Assembly (NCBI GenBank): GCA_050122535.1
Contig: JASFIT010000119.1
Coordinates: 1 to 10,821 of the forward strand
DNA length: 10,821 nt
From: JASFEQ01 sp050122535
GTDB lineage: Bacteria; Desulfobacterota; DSM-4660; Desulfatiglandales; HGW-15
Direction: 5' to 3'
Shown: positions 1 to 6,231 of the stretch, piece after piece
Layout: the number at the start of each line of letters is the position of its first letter
Position numbering within the stretch: position 1 is the stretch's first letter
Made by a program: the position numbers and the translations under genes
Notes under the pieces: generated by a model
Told to the model about the DNA's origin: nothing
Database searches by the model: none
The model's input: the letters and a program-made list of their open reading frames with translations, nothing else

Positions 1-440
1 CGTTAGATGTTTTACCGTGGCCACGGGGCAAGCACTTCTTCGGTTCAAGAAGAAGTCACTGCTGATTTCCTTGGTCAGAAAATGGGTTTGCCAAGGCAAG
101 TAAGATAGTTATATTTAGGGTGGTGATCGTGTTCTTTCTCACTGCGTGAAGTCACATATATACTATTGATATTGTGATGTTAATATCTTTTTTATTTCGT
201 GGGTGCCCAAAAAGTCCAATAGAATTTATTCATTTTTTTAAAATATATATAGGGCCGTGTTCCTTGGGCCATCGCGCGCCTAAACGCGTATTGTCCCGGC
301 GATTAATTGCTTTCCTTCTTTTAAATTGACAAATTTCAAGGGGCCTTGCAAGAATGGGTCTGTTTGCAGGTATCAGCTTTCTCGTTAAGGCATTTGGAAG
401 AGAAAGATCAAAGGTTCATGGCTGAAGGATGTGAGGACAA
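1..440. other. AT-rich non-coding leader, no gene assigned
   Basis: No reading frame here can be supported as a gene. At the left edge, + frame 2 is open from base 2 to a TAA at 101-103 (33 codons) and could be the tail of a gene cut by the window, but the translation is not recognisable. A 50-codon ATG frame in the AT-rich part (about 177-329) has low-complexity, unconvincing sequence. Visible structure includes a perfect 12-bp palindrome (CCGTGGCCACGG, 15-26) and a weak hairpin with 7-bp arms (34-40 / 50-56). The stretch from about 165 to 250 is strongly AT-rich, unlike the coding DNA to the right. It is probably intergenic DNA holding the promoter of the ThyA-like gene. Confidence 0.4.
326..355 (+). 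promoter_or_regulatory. Possible sigma-70 promoter for the ThyA-like gene
   Basis: A perfect TTGACA (326-331) is followed, after 18 bases, by AAGAAT (350-355), which matches 4 of 6 positions of TATAAT. It lies about 155 bases upstream of the ThyA-like start, in an AT-rich context. The -10 box is weak, so this is only a candidate. Confidence 0.3.
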
Positions 441-462
441 TTACACTCTTTTGGCCTGTCTC

Positions 463-482
463 CACCTCTCATATGAGGGGTG
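463..482. promoter_or_regulatory. 20-bp near-perfect palindrome before the ThyA-like gene
   Basis: CACCTCTCATATGAGGGGTG reads almost the same on both strands: nine of the ten base positions in each half pair, centred between 472 and 473. It ends 12 bases before the AGGAGA Shine-Dalgarno (495-500) of the ThyA-like gene. It could be an operator for a dimeric regulator or a short RNA hairpin near the ribosome-binding site. No T-run follows, so it is not a typical terminator. Confidence 0.4.
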
Positions 483-509
483 AAAATCATCTTTAGGAGA
501 TAAGCAACC

Positions 510-1205
510 ATGAAGCTGAATTTCATTGAAGCTCGGGACCTGCCGGATGCCTGGTTTCAGTGCGTCTACAAATTGTTGGAGGCAGGATGGGAATATACCA
601 TTGATAGGGGCAGCTATGAAGGGCAGAAGCGCCTTGAATTCGACTATGTGACCATCCAAGTGAAGTACCCCGGCGTACGACCCCTATTGCCTGATATCCC
701 TCCTTCCCTTGGTATTCCGAATCCGGTGGCTGATGGATATCTGGAGGAGTATCTTCCTTACCTCATGACCTCAGCCAAACAGCCTGGAGAAGATTATACC
801 TATGGTCAATACTTGGAGCCACAGATCGAAGAGGTTATACGCATGTACAAGGAAGATGGTCATGCCACAAACCAGGCGTACATGACTGTGGGAGACCCTG
901 GGTCCATATACCTCGGAGATCCTCCCTGTCTTCGGGGGATAGATACACGAATTAAAGATGGAAGACTCCACTTCATGGTTTACTTTCGATCATGGGATCT
1001 TTGGAATGGCTTCCCTGCCAACTTGGGGGCTATCCAGCTCTTGAAAGAGTATATGTCTTCAAGCATTGGCGTTGAAGATGGGCAGATCATTGCTTCCAGT
1101 AAGGGACTTCATCTCTACGACTATGTATGGGAGTTGGCCAAGCTGCGGACCATGTGCGAAAACCCCTCCGCCCTGGCAAAAGGCGATTGCACCGGAGAAG
1201 ACTAA
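510..1205 (+). CDS. ThyA-family thymidylate synthase homologue, methanogen type
   Basis: This is probably a dUMP (or related pyrimidine nucleotide) C5-methylating or hydroxymethylating enzyme of the ThyA fold, cytoplasmic. Aligned by eye with classical ThyA, it keeps the nucleophilic Cys (Cys140 in DPPC), Arg160 and Asp163 in FRSWDLW, Asn171 in PAN, and His201/Tyr203 in GLHLY; Arg33 in IDRG may match the N-terminal phosphate-binding Arg. The Arg-Arg pair that classical ThyA donates across the dimer about 20 residues before the Cys is not seen (Thr120-Asn121 here). The 231-residue length and the FRSWDLWNGFPANL signature resemble the short archaeal methanogen-type homologues more than the 264-residue E. 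coli enzyme. The ATG at 510 has a good AGGAGA nine bases upstream. The family call is firm; the exact reaction and one-carbon donor are not. Confidence 0.82.
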   Translation: MKLNFIEARDLPDAWFQCVYKLLEAGWEYTIDRGSYEGQKRLEFDYVTIQVKYPGVRPLLPDIPPSLGIPNPVADGYLEEYLPYLMTSAKQPGEDYTYGQYLEPQIEEVIRMYKEDGHATNQAYMTVGDPGSIYLGDPPCLRGIDTRIKDGRLHFMVYFRSWDLWNGFPANLGAIQLLKEYMSSSIGVEDGQIIASSKGLHLYDYVWELAKLRTMCENPSALAKGDCTGED

Positions 1206-1218
1206 TCGCTGGTTAGGC

Positions 1219-1485
1219 GCACCGCAAAGACGCAGAGCACTCAGAGAAAGAACTGTTTTCTGTCATTCCGGGCGAGCCCAAGGATTGTGGGCGAGACCCG
1301 GAATCCAGGAAAGTGACCGGAAATCAAATTATTCTGGATCCCCCCACCTTCGGCAGGGGATCACGAATTGCGACACAGCCTCTGACCCCGGACGAATAGG
1401 CTCCGCATTCTACAGGGCGGAGGAGGGCAGAAATAAAAATGATCTCAGAAAATAATAAACCAAACCTCAGCGGCTCTGCGGTGAG
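1219..1485. repeat. Composite intergenic repeat, CACCGC...GCGGTGA ends (copy A)
   Basis: This fills the gap between the ThyA-like gene and rlmN. The left end, CACCGCAAAGACGCAGAG (1220-1237), is inverted relative to CTCTGCGGTG (1474-1483). Inside sits a different repeat (1262-1362). The right end runs into the GGTGAG (1480-1485) that serves as the Shine-Dalgarno of rlmN. Related ends recur at 5337-5382 and 5985-6227. A 129-codon open frame crosses the region but is a shadow without coding character. Confidence 0.6.
1262..1362. repeat. GTCATTCC-type hairpin repeat nested in copy A
   Basis: Two adjacent hairpins are visible. The first pairs ATTCCGGG (1265-1272) with CCCGGAAT (1297-1304), with an inner GCCCA/TGGGC stem (1276-1280 / 1288-1292), and continues into ATCCAGG. 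The second pairs GATCCCC (1337-1343) with GGGGATC (1356-1362). The wording (GTCATTCC...GGAATCCAG...CTGGATCC) is that of a dispersed intergenic repeat I associate with deltaproteobacterial and other proteobacterial genomes, here in a degenerate copy. Confidence 0.55.
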
Positions 1486-1493
1486 TTGACAGA

Positions 1494-2519
1494 ATGAAGA
1501 CTGATCTAAAAGGGCTGGGTGCCCTGGAAATTGAACAGTGGGCAATTGGCCAAGGTCTCGAAGCCTACAGAGGACGACAGATCCGACACTGGCTCTTCAA
1601 AAGACTGGCCAACTCCTTTGAGGAGATGACCACCCTCCCGAAAGATCTCCGCGCCTCTTTGCAAGAAAAGGCCAGCATCTGTCATATCGTGGGGATTGAG
1701 ACTCAGACCTCCAGGGACGGGACCAAGAAATACCTATTTAAGCTGGAGGATGGCCACTTGATCGAGTCAGTCCTAATCCCTGAAAGGGATCATGACACCC
1801 TCTGTATTTCCTCTCAAGCAGGCTGCGCCATGGATTGCCGTTTTTGCCTCACCGCTAAACAGGGCCTAAAGCGTAACCTGACGGCCTCAGAAATTGTAGA
1901 TCAGGTGATCCATGTGAAGCGATCCATGGATGATCCAGACCGACTCAGGAATATTGTCTTCATGGGGATGGGAGAGCCCCTCGCCAATTACGAAGCGGTG
2001 AAAAAGGCCGTGATAAACCTGATGGATGATGCGGGGCTGAATTTTTCAAGGCGGAAAATAACCCTGTCCACCTGTGGACTGGTTCCACAGATGAAGAGAT
2101 GGGGCCAGGAGATGAACATCAAGCTTGCCGTCTCCCTAAACGCAGCTGATGAAAACACCCGGAGTCTCCTCATGCCCATCAATAATAAGCATTCTTTGAA
2201 GAGCCTCCTGGCGGTATGTAAAACGTTCCCGCTTGCTAAAGGAGAGAGGATCACCTTTGAATATATCCTGATCAAAGAGATCAACGACAGTGACGAGGAT
2301 GCCTGGAACCTGGCAGAAACGCTCAAGGGAATCCAGGCAAAGATTAATCTCATCCCCCTCAACCCGCACCCAGGAACCCCCATGTCTCCCCCATCCATGG
2401 AGAGGATACGCCAATTTCAGGATATCCTCTTGAAGAGATTTTATACGGCCATCATCAGAAAGAGCAGGGGATCAGATATACTCGCTGCCTGCGGGCAGTT
2501 GAGCGGTAAGGCCTCCTGA
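1494..2519 (+). CDS. rlmN: 23S rRNA (adenine-2503-C2)/tRNA (adenine-37-C2) methyltransferase RlmN
   Basis: This is a radical-SAM enzyme that methylates C2 of A2503 in 23S rRNA and usually A37 of some tRNAs. An N-terminal domain of about 90 residues precedes the radical-SAM barrel. The iron-sulfur cysteines are the CxxxCxxC of GCAMDCRFC (Cys111, Cys115, Cys118), GMGEP lies at 158-162, and the C-terminal SDILAACGQL supplies Cys333, the position that carries the methyl group in E. coli (Cys355). Cys104 in CISSQ matches the second catalytic Cys (E. coli Cys118). The set is complete and the 341-residue length is normal. The ATG at 1494 is supported by GGTGAG at 1480-1485, inside the right end of the upstream repeat. 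No recognisable T-run terminator follows. Confidence 0.96.
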   Translation: MKTDLKGLGALEIEQWAIGQGLEAYRGRQIRHWLFKRLANSFEEMTTLPKDLRASLQEKASICHIVGIETQTSRDGTKKYLFKLEDGHLIESVLIPERDHDTLCISSQAGCAMDCRFCLTAKQGLKRNLTASEIVDQVIHVKRSMDDPDRLRNIVFMGMGEPLANYEAVKKAVINLMDDAGLNFSRRKITLSTCGLVPQMKRWGQEMNIKLAVSLNAADENTRSLLMPINNKHSLKSLLAVCKTFPLAKGERITFEYILIKEINDSDEDAWNLAETLKGIQAKINLIPLNPHPGTPMSPPSMERIRQFQDILLKRFYTAIIRKSRGSDILAACGQLSGKAS

Positions 2520-2729
2520 ACCAGAAGGTGAAACCCCCGCTCACCCCCTTTTGAGGGACGTTATTTATCCCAACGCTGAAGTACGGATACATGCCCCGTC
2601 GCACAAGCTACTGCACCCGTCCTCCGTAGCCCCGCAAACGGGAACTCCGCTTCGCTCCGACAGACTACTGCGGAGGATGTAGGGGATGGAGAAGACAGAG
2701 CATTCTGGCATGTTTGCGTAGATTTTTCT
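2520..2729. other. Intergenic region with a long hairpin, rlmN-hisI gap
   Basis: No gene is seen. TCCTCCG (2620-2626) pairs with CGGAGGA (2671-2677), extendable by TAG/CTA after a 3-base bulge, enclosing a GC-rich loop that contains CTCCGCTTCGCTCCG (2645-2659). CTACTGC occurs twice (2609-2615 and 2665-2671). The GC-rich, structured part gives way abruptly to AT-rich DNA at about 2715, which is the hisI promoter region. The hairpin lacks a following T-run, so it looks like a dispersed repeat rather than a terminator. Confidence 0.4.
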
Positions 2730-2757
2730 TTGAATATGGGGGAAAATATATTATGTT
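2730..2757 (+). promoter_or_regulatory. Possible sigma-70 promoter for the his unit
   Basis: TTGAAT (2730-2735), 16 bases, then TATGTT (2752-2757), each matching 4 of 6 consensus positions, in an AT-rich stretch 36 bases before the hisI ATG. It fits the expected start of the hisI-hisG-aminotransferase unit but remains a candidate. Confidence 0.35.
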
Positions 2758-2792
2758 AGAAAATTTGAATATTTTTGAGGCCTTATTATTCT

Positions 2793-3173
2793 ATGGTTGA
2801 GCTCGACTTTTCCAAAAGTAATGGGTTGTTGCCCGCGATCGTTCAAGACTACGCGTCTGGAAAAGTGCTCATGCTGGCTTATATCAACAGTGCGTCTTGG
2901 GAGAAAACCCTCAAAACGGGTGAGGCCCATTATTGGAGCCGTTCACGACAAGAGATCTGGCATAAAGGAGGCACGTCTGGACACATTCAGAAGATCAAAG
3001 AGATCTATGTGGATTGCGACAACGACACCGTACTCTTTAGGGTGGAGCAGGTGGGCGGTGCCGCCTGTCATACGGGTTTTGAGAGTTGCTTTCACAAAAA
3101 AATTGACCATGAAGGAAAGGCAACCATAGAAGGCAAGAAGATTTTTGATCCTGAGAAGGTGTATAAACAATGA
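2793..3173 (+). CDS. hisI: Phosphoribosyl-AMP cyclohydrolase HisI
   Basis: This catalyses the third step of histidine biosynthesis: hydrolytic opening of the adenine ring of phosphoribosyl-AMP, in the cytoplasm. Numbered from the ATG at 2793 (126 residues), it has the metal-binding DCDND (Asp74, Cys75, Asp76, Asp78) and the other two zinc cysteines in ACHTGFESC (Cys92, Cys99). HYWSRSRQEIWHKGGTSG (46-63) is a family hallmark. There is no HisE domain, so this is the monofunctional form and phosphoribosyl-ATP pyrophosphatase must be encoded elsewhere. A TTG at 2775 would add six residues, but its TTGAGG more likely contains the Shine-Dalgarno (GAGG, 2777-2780; 12 bases from ATG). Its TGA overlaps the ATG of hisG. 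Confidence 0.95.
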   Translation: MVELDFSKSNGLLPAIVQDYASGKVLMLAYINSASWEKTLKTGEAHYWSRSRQEIWHKGGTSGHIQKIKEIYVDCDNDTVLFRVEQVGGAACHTGFESCFHKKIDHEGKATIEGKKIFDPEKVYKQ

Positions 3174-4045
3174 AAAAGCTAAAGTTCGGTATTCCAAAGG
3201 GGAGCCTGCAACAGGCCACAATCAGCCTTTTTGAAAAATCAGGTTGGAAGATAAATGTGAACAATGGCAGGAGCTATTTCCCGGACATCAATGACGATAC
3301 CATCGAATGCACGATTTGCCGCGCCCAAGAGATGTCCCGGTATGTGGAGAGTGGGACCATTGATGCTGGGCTCACAGGGAAAGACTGGATTGAAGAGAAT
3401 GAGTCGGACGTGCTCGTTGTGGATGATCTGATCTATTCAAAGGTCAGCCAAAAACCGGCCCGTTGGGTCCTGGCCGTTCCAGCCGACTCGCCCATAAAGG
3501 AACTGGAGGATCTCCAAGGAAAGAAGATCTCCACGGAACTTACTGATTTTACGAGAAGGTATTTCAAAGAGAAGGGCATTGAGGTTCAGGTGGAATTCTC
3601 GTGGGGAGCCACGGAAGCGAAGGTGGTTTCCGGTCTGGCTGACGCCATCGTGGAGGTCACAGAGACAGGTAGTACCCTAAAGGCCCATGGGTTGAGAATC
3701 ATCCATGAACTCATGACCTCCAACACCCAGTTGATTGCCAACAAAGAGGCCTACAAGGATTCGTGGAAAAAGGAGAAGATCGATCAGATTATTCTGCTAC
3801 TGAAAGGGGCACTCAGGGCGGAGAATATGGTGGGACTGAAGATGAACGTTCCGCAGGATAAATTGGACGTGGTGGTTGAATTGCTTCCCAGTCTGAACGC
3901 ACCCACGGTGGCCAACCTCTACAATTCAAAATGGGTTTCGGTGGAATCGGTCGTGGAGGAAAAAGTAGTGAGAGAACTTATCCCAAGACTCATACAGGCA
4001 GGCGCTGAGGGAATCATCGAGTACCCATTAAACAAGGTGATCTAA
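3170..4045 (+). CDS. hisG: ATP phosphoribosyltransferase HisG, long form
   Basis: This is the committing step of histidine biosynthesis: it joins ATP and PRPP to give phosphoribosyl-ATP. The N-terminal FGIPKGSLQQAT and the PRPP-binding loop DAIVEVTETGSTLKAHGL (158-175) identify it. At 291 residues, with a C-terminal regulatory domain from about residue 212 (ending in GAEGIIEYPLNKVI), it is the hexameric long form, which does not need HisZ and is normally feedback-inhibited by histidine through that domain. Its ATG overlaps the hisI stop in ATGA, implying translational coupling. The pairing of hisI with hisG, steps 3 and 1, without the rest of the pathway indicates a split his regulon in this genome. 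Confidence 0.96.
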   Translation: MKKLKFGIPKGSLQQATISLFEKSGWKINVNNGRSYFPDINDDTIECTICRAQEMSRYVESGTIDAGLTGKDWIEENESDVLVVDDLIYSKVSQKPARWVLAVPADSPIKELEDLQGKKISTELTDFTRRYFKEKGIEVQVEFSWGATEAKVVSGLADAIVEVTETGSTLKAHGLRIIHELMTSNTQLIANKEAYKDSWKKEKIDQIILLLKGALRAENMVGLKMNVPQDKLDVVVELLPSLNAPTVANLYNSKWVSVESVVEEKVVRELIPRLIQAGAEGIIEYPLNKVI

Positions 4046-4046
4046 T

Positions 4047-5306
4047 TTGAAAACAGAAAAAAGTACCCAGACCAAGGGGGAGACCAATTCAGAAACGCCA
4101 AGGACGAACTCCCAATTCCGAACTCCCAATTCCGAATTTGAGGAGAGGGCTTGTTCAACCCTGAATCGGGCAAGCGAAAGGGCCCAAAATATCCCCTCAT
4201 TTATTGTGATGGACGTCCTGGAAAAGGCCCATGAACTTGAACGCGAGGGGCATCATATTATTCATCTCGAGATTGGAGAACCTGATTTCCCAACGCCCCA
4301 GATCATTTGCGAGGGGGCGGTCAAGGCCATACAGGATGGACTCACGCATTATACGCACAGCCTGGGAATCATCGAGCTGCGGGAAGCCATCTGCGAACAT
4401 TACTTTGAAAAATATGGCGTAGAGTTCACTCCAGATCAGATTGTCATTACCTCTGGCACTTCTCCCGCCCTTTTCATGATATTCTCCGCGCTCTTAGAGG
4501 CGGGTGATGAAATCATCATTTCCAATCCCCATTACCCCTGCTACCCCAACTTCGCGGAATTCTTGGGAGCGCGTCCCGCTTTTGTAGATGTCCACGAAGA
4601 GGATGGATTTCAGTACAGACCAGAGGAGATGAAGAAGAAATTGGGGCCCAGGAGCAAAGCCATCCTCATAAACTCGCCATCCAACCCAACAGGCAACCTC
4701 CTTGCATCTGATCGAATGGAAAAAATTGCGGATATGGGACCCCATATCGTTTCGGATGAAATCTACCATGGGCTGGTCTATGAGGAGAAGGAGCATTCTA
4801 TCCTAGAATTCACTGATCGCGCCTTTGTTTTGAACGGTTTCTCCAAGGCCTATGCCATGACCGGGTGGAGGCTGGGTTACATCGTCTCCCCAACCGATTT
4901 CGTTAGACCTCTGCAAAAGATCCAGCAGAACTTCTTCATCTCTGCCGGCAGTGTGTCTCAATGGGCTGGACTTACGGCCCTAAAGGGGGCTGGTGAGGAT
5001 GTGGAACGTATGAGGTCTATCTACAATGAGCGCAGGAAATATATGATTCAGAGGTTAAGGGAGCTTGGATTCGGCCTAACCGTAGAGCCGGCCGGGGCTT
5101 TTTACATGCTGGTCAATGCCAAACATCTTTCCGGCAATTCCTATGAACTGGCCTTTGAGATCCTGGAAAAGGCCGGCGTAGGGGTCAGTCCTGGTATTGA
5201 TTTCGGTCAAAATGCAGAGGGTTATCTAAGATTCTCCTATGCCAATTCCCTGGAAAATATCAAAGAGGGACTCAACCGCATTGAGGCTTTCTTGAGAACC
5301 CGATAA
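4047..5306 (+). CDS. Class I/II (fold-type I) PLP-dependent aminotransferase
   Basis: This transaminates an amino acid with a 2-oxo acid; closest in feel to aspartate/broad-specificity enzymes. With the TTG at 4047 as residue 1, PLP contacts are Asn213 (NSPSNPTG), Asp237 and Tyr240 (SDEIYHG), the Schiff-base Lys267 (GFSKAYAMTGWRLGY) and Arg275; Arg395 (LRFSYA) should bind the substrate carboxylate. Homology appears to begin only near residue 38-45; the first 35 or so residues are low-complexity and are encoded by an intergenic-type tandem repeat (4106-4139). No ATG or GTG lies between 4047 and 4206. Alternatives are a CTG at 4161 behind GAGGAGAGG (4140-4148), or GTG 4206/ATG 4209, which would cut conserved residues. 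It starts one base after the hisG stop, so it is co-transcribed; a HisC-like role is conceivable but unproven. Confidence 0.88.
   Translation: MKTEKSTQTKGETNSETPRTNSQFRTPNSEFEERACSTLNRASERAQNIPSFIVMDVLEKAHELEREGHHIIHLEIGEPDFPTPQIICEGAVKAIQDGLTHYTHSLGIIELREAICEHYFEKYGVEFTPDQIVITSGTSPALFMIFSALLEAGDEIIISNPHYPCYPNFAEFLGARPAFVDVHEEDGFQYRPEEMKKKLGPRSKAILINSPSNPTGNLLASDRMEKIADMGPHIVSDEIYHGLVYEEKEHSILEFTDRAFVLNGFSKAYAMTGWRLGYIVSPTDFVRPLQKIQQNFFISAGSVSQWAGLTALKGAGEDVERMRSIYNERRKYMIQRLRELGFGLTVEPAGAFYMLVNAKHLSGNSYELAFEILEKAGVGVSPGIDFGQNAEGYLRFSYANSLENIKEGLNRIEAFLRTR
4106..4139. repeat. 14-bp tandem repeat inside the aminotransferase N-terminal codons
   Basis: Two perfect copies of GAACTCCCAATTCC (4106-4119 and 4120-4133) are followed by a partial third (GAATTT). 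The 14-base period is not a multiple of three, so the copies are read in different frames as NSQFRTPNSEF. Repeats of this type are ordinarily intergenic. Confidence 0.8.
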
Positions 5307-5336
5307 CAAACCAAAGGAAACATCCCTCAGAAATCA

Positions 5337-5382
5337 TCACCGCAAGACCGCAGACCCGCCTGGATCGCATCTCTGTGGTGAG
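5337..5382. repeat. Short CACCGC...GTGGTGA repeat (copy B)
   Basis: CACCGCAAGACCGCAGA (5338-5354) is inverted relative to TCTCTGTGGTGA (5370-5381) with only 15 bases between. It is a near-empty relative of the elements at 1219-1485 and 5985-6227. Its right end supplies GGTGAGGG (5377-5384), the Shine-Dalgarno of engB. Confidence 0.55.
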
Positions 5383-5392
5383 GGACTAATAG

Positions 5393-5971
5393 ATGGACAT
5401 TACCTTCCTCAAAAGTGCCTTTCGTAAAAGCGATTACCCTCCCCCAGATAGACCGGAAATTGCCTTTGCGGGCAGATCCAACGTGGGAAAATCCTCTCTC
5501 ATAAATGTTCTTGTGAAGCGCAAGGGTGTTGCCAGGACGAGCGCCAAGCCTGGGAGGACTCAGGCCATCAATTTCTTCAGCCTCGAGGATCGGTTGTATT
5601 TGGTGGATTTGCCCGGTTACGGATTTGCCCGTGTACCGCTACATGTGAAAAAGTCCTGGGGTGAGATGGTGGAGACATACCTTCGGAGGCGCAGCAACCT
5701 AAAGGCCGTTGTGGTTATTCTGGACATCAGGAGAGACCTAAGCGCTGGGGACAAAGAGCTTCTAGACTGGCTGGACTACTATGGGAAGAAAAGTATCGTC
5801 GTTCTCACAAAAGTGGATAAGCTATCACGCCAGAAGTCCATTTCAAGGGCCAAACAAATTGGGAATCAACTCCAGGAGATAACTTCTGAGAAGCCGACAC
5901 CCTTTTCCGCTAAAACAAGGGAAGGCCGGGAAGAGATCTGGGAAAAGATAAATGCGGCAATCGAGATCTAA
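5393..5971 (+). CDS. engB: Ribosome-biogenesis GTPase EngB (YsxC/YihA)
   Basis: This is an essential TRAFAC-class GTPase that acts in assembly of the large ribosomal subunit. All G motifs are present in order: G1 GRSNVGKS (27-34), G2 Thr56 in GRTQAINFF, G3 DLPGYG (72-77), G4 TKVDK (139-143) and G5 FSAKT (171-175). The N-terminal DYPPPDRPEIAFAGRSN and the 192-residue single-domain length are typical. The ATG at 5393 follows GGTGAGGG by eight bases; that Shine-Dalgarno lies in the end of a repeat. It is 86 bases downstream of the aminotransferase and may read through from the his unit or have its own promoter. It converges with the sigma-54 regulator gene. Confidence 0.97.
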   Translation: MDITFLKSAFRKSDYPPPDRPEIAFAGRSNVGKSSLINVLVKRKGVARTSAKPGRTQAINFFSLEDRLYLVDLPGYGFARVPLHVKKSWGEMVETYLRRRSNLKAVVVILDIRRDLSAGDKELLDWLDYYGKKSIVVLTKVDKLSRQKSISRAKQIGNQLQEITSEKPTPFSAKTREGREEIWEKINAAIEI

Positions 5972-5984
5972 ACACGAAATTTTT

Positions 5985-6227
5985 CACCACAGAGGCGCAG
6001 AGGGCACAGAGAGAGATAAGGTGGAGTCTGTATGTGATTGCTTAATACCGCTATGTAAAACATAGCGGATTCAATCCCGTGTGGCGGGATTGAAGACTGG
6101 GAAAGGGCTTACAGAGAAATAATGAATTCATTCATTATTTCCTGAAGGCCCTCTCCAAGTAATTTTAAGCAATCACATCCTCTCATCATTTGTAGGAAAA
6201 CTCCGTGATCTCTGTGTCTCTGTGGTT
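5985..6227. repeat. Composite inverted-repeat element (copy C) between convergent genes
   Basis: The ends ACCACAGAGGCGCAGAG (5987-6003) and CTCTGTGTCTCTGTGGT (6210-6226) are inverted repeats matching at 15 of 17 positions. They enclose a further nested structure at 6032-6178. The element occupies nearly the whole gap between the engB stop and the regulator stop, and its ends resemble those at 1220 and 5338. No open frame of note lies inside, so a coding transposon is excluded. Confidence 0.7.
6032..6178. other. Cloverleaf-like nested hairpin structure
   Basis: A perfect 14-bp outer stem (6032-6045 with 6165-6178, ATGTGATTGCTTAA) encloses three hairpins. Arm 1: 9 bp, 6048-6056 / 6060-6068, loop AAA. 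Arm 2: 9 bp, 6071-6079 / 6085-6093, loop TGTGG. Arm 3: 11 bp, 6116-6126 / 6131-6141, loop TTCA, extended by CAG/CTG and by AGGGCTT/AGGCCCT (6104-6110 / 6146-6152, one G-U). All arms are self-complementary in DNA, so a cruciform or an RNA from either strand could form. It is not a tRNA: arm sizes and the conserved tRNA loop bases are wrong. No T-run follows either side, so it is not a standard terminator, though it could block transcription from both convergent genes. Confidence 0.7.
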
Positions 6228-6231
6228 AATC

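Noticed and set aside
177..329. 50-codon ATG frame in the AT-rich leader
   Set aside because: No ribosome-binding site, composition-driven translation, and no recognisable features.
1066..1455. 129-codon open frame overlapping the end of the ThyA-like gene and the following repeat
   Set aside because: It is out of frame with the real gene, is half made of repeat DNA, and its translation is Arg/Gly-rich with no domain character.
2535..2560. Rho-independent terminator after rlmN
   Set aside because: The C-run/GAGGG pairing is short and no T-run follows.
2706..2717. TGGCATGTTTGC as a sigma-54 promoter before hisI
   Set aside because: The GG and GC elements are only 7 bases apart instead of 10, so the -24/-12 geometry is not met.
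4047..5306. Aminotransferase as GnnB partner of the GnnA-like enzyme
   Set aside because: GnnB belongs to the DegT/DnrJ/EryC1 family; this protein has the class I/II motifs (SKAYAMTGWRLGY) and sits in a different operon.
6032..6178. tRNA or CRISPR-like structure in the engB-regulator gap
   Set aside because: No acceptor/anticodon/T-loop signature and no repeated spacer-repeat pattern; the stems are all different from each other.
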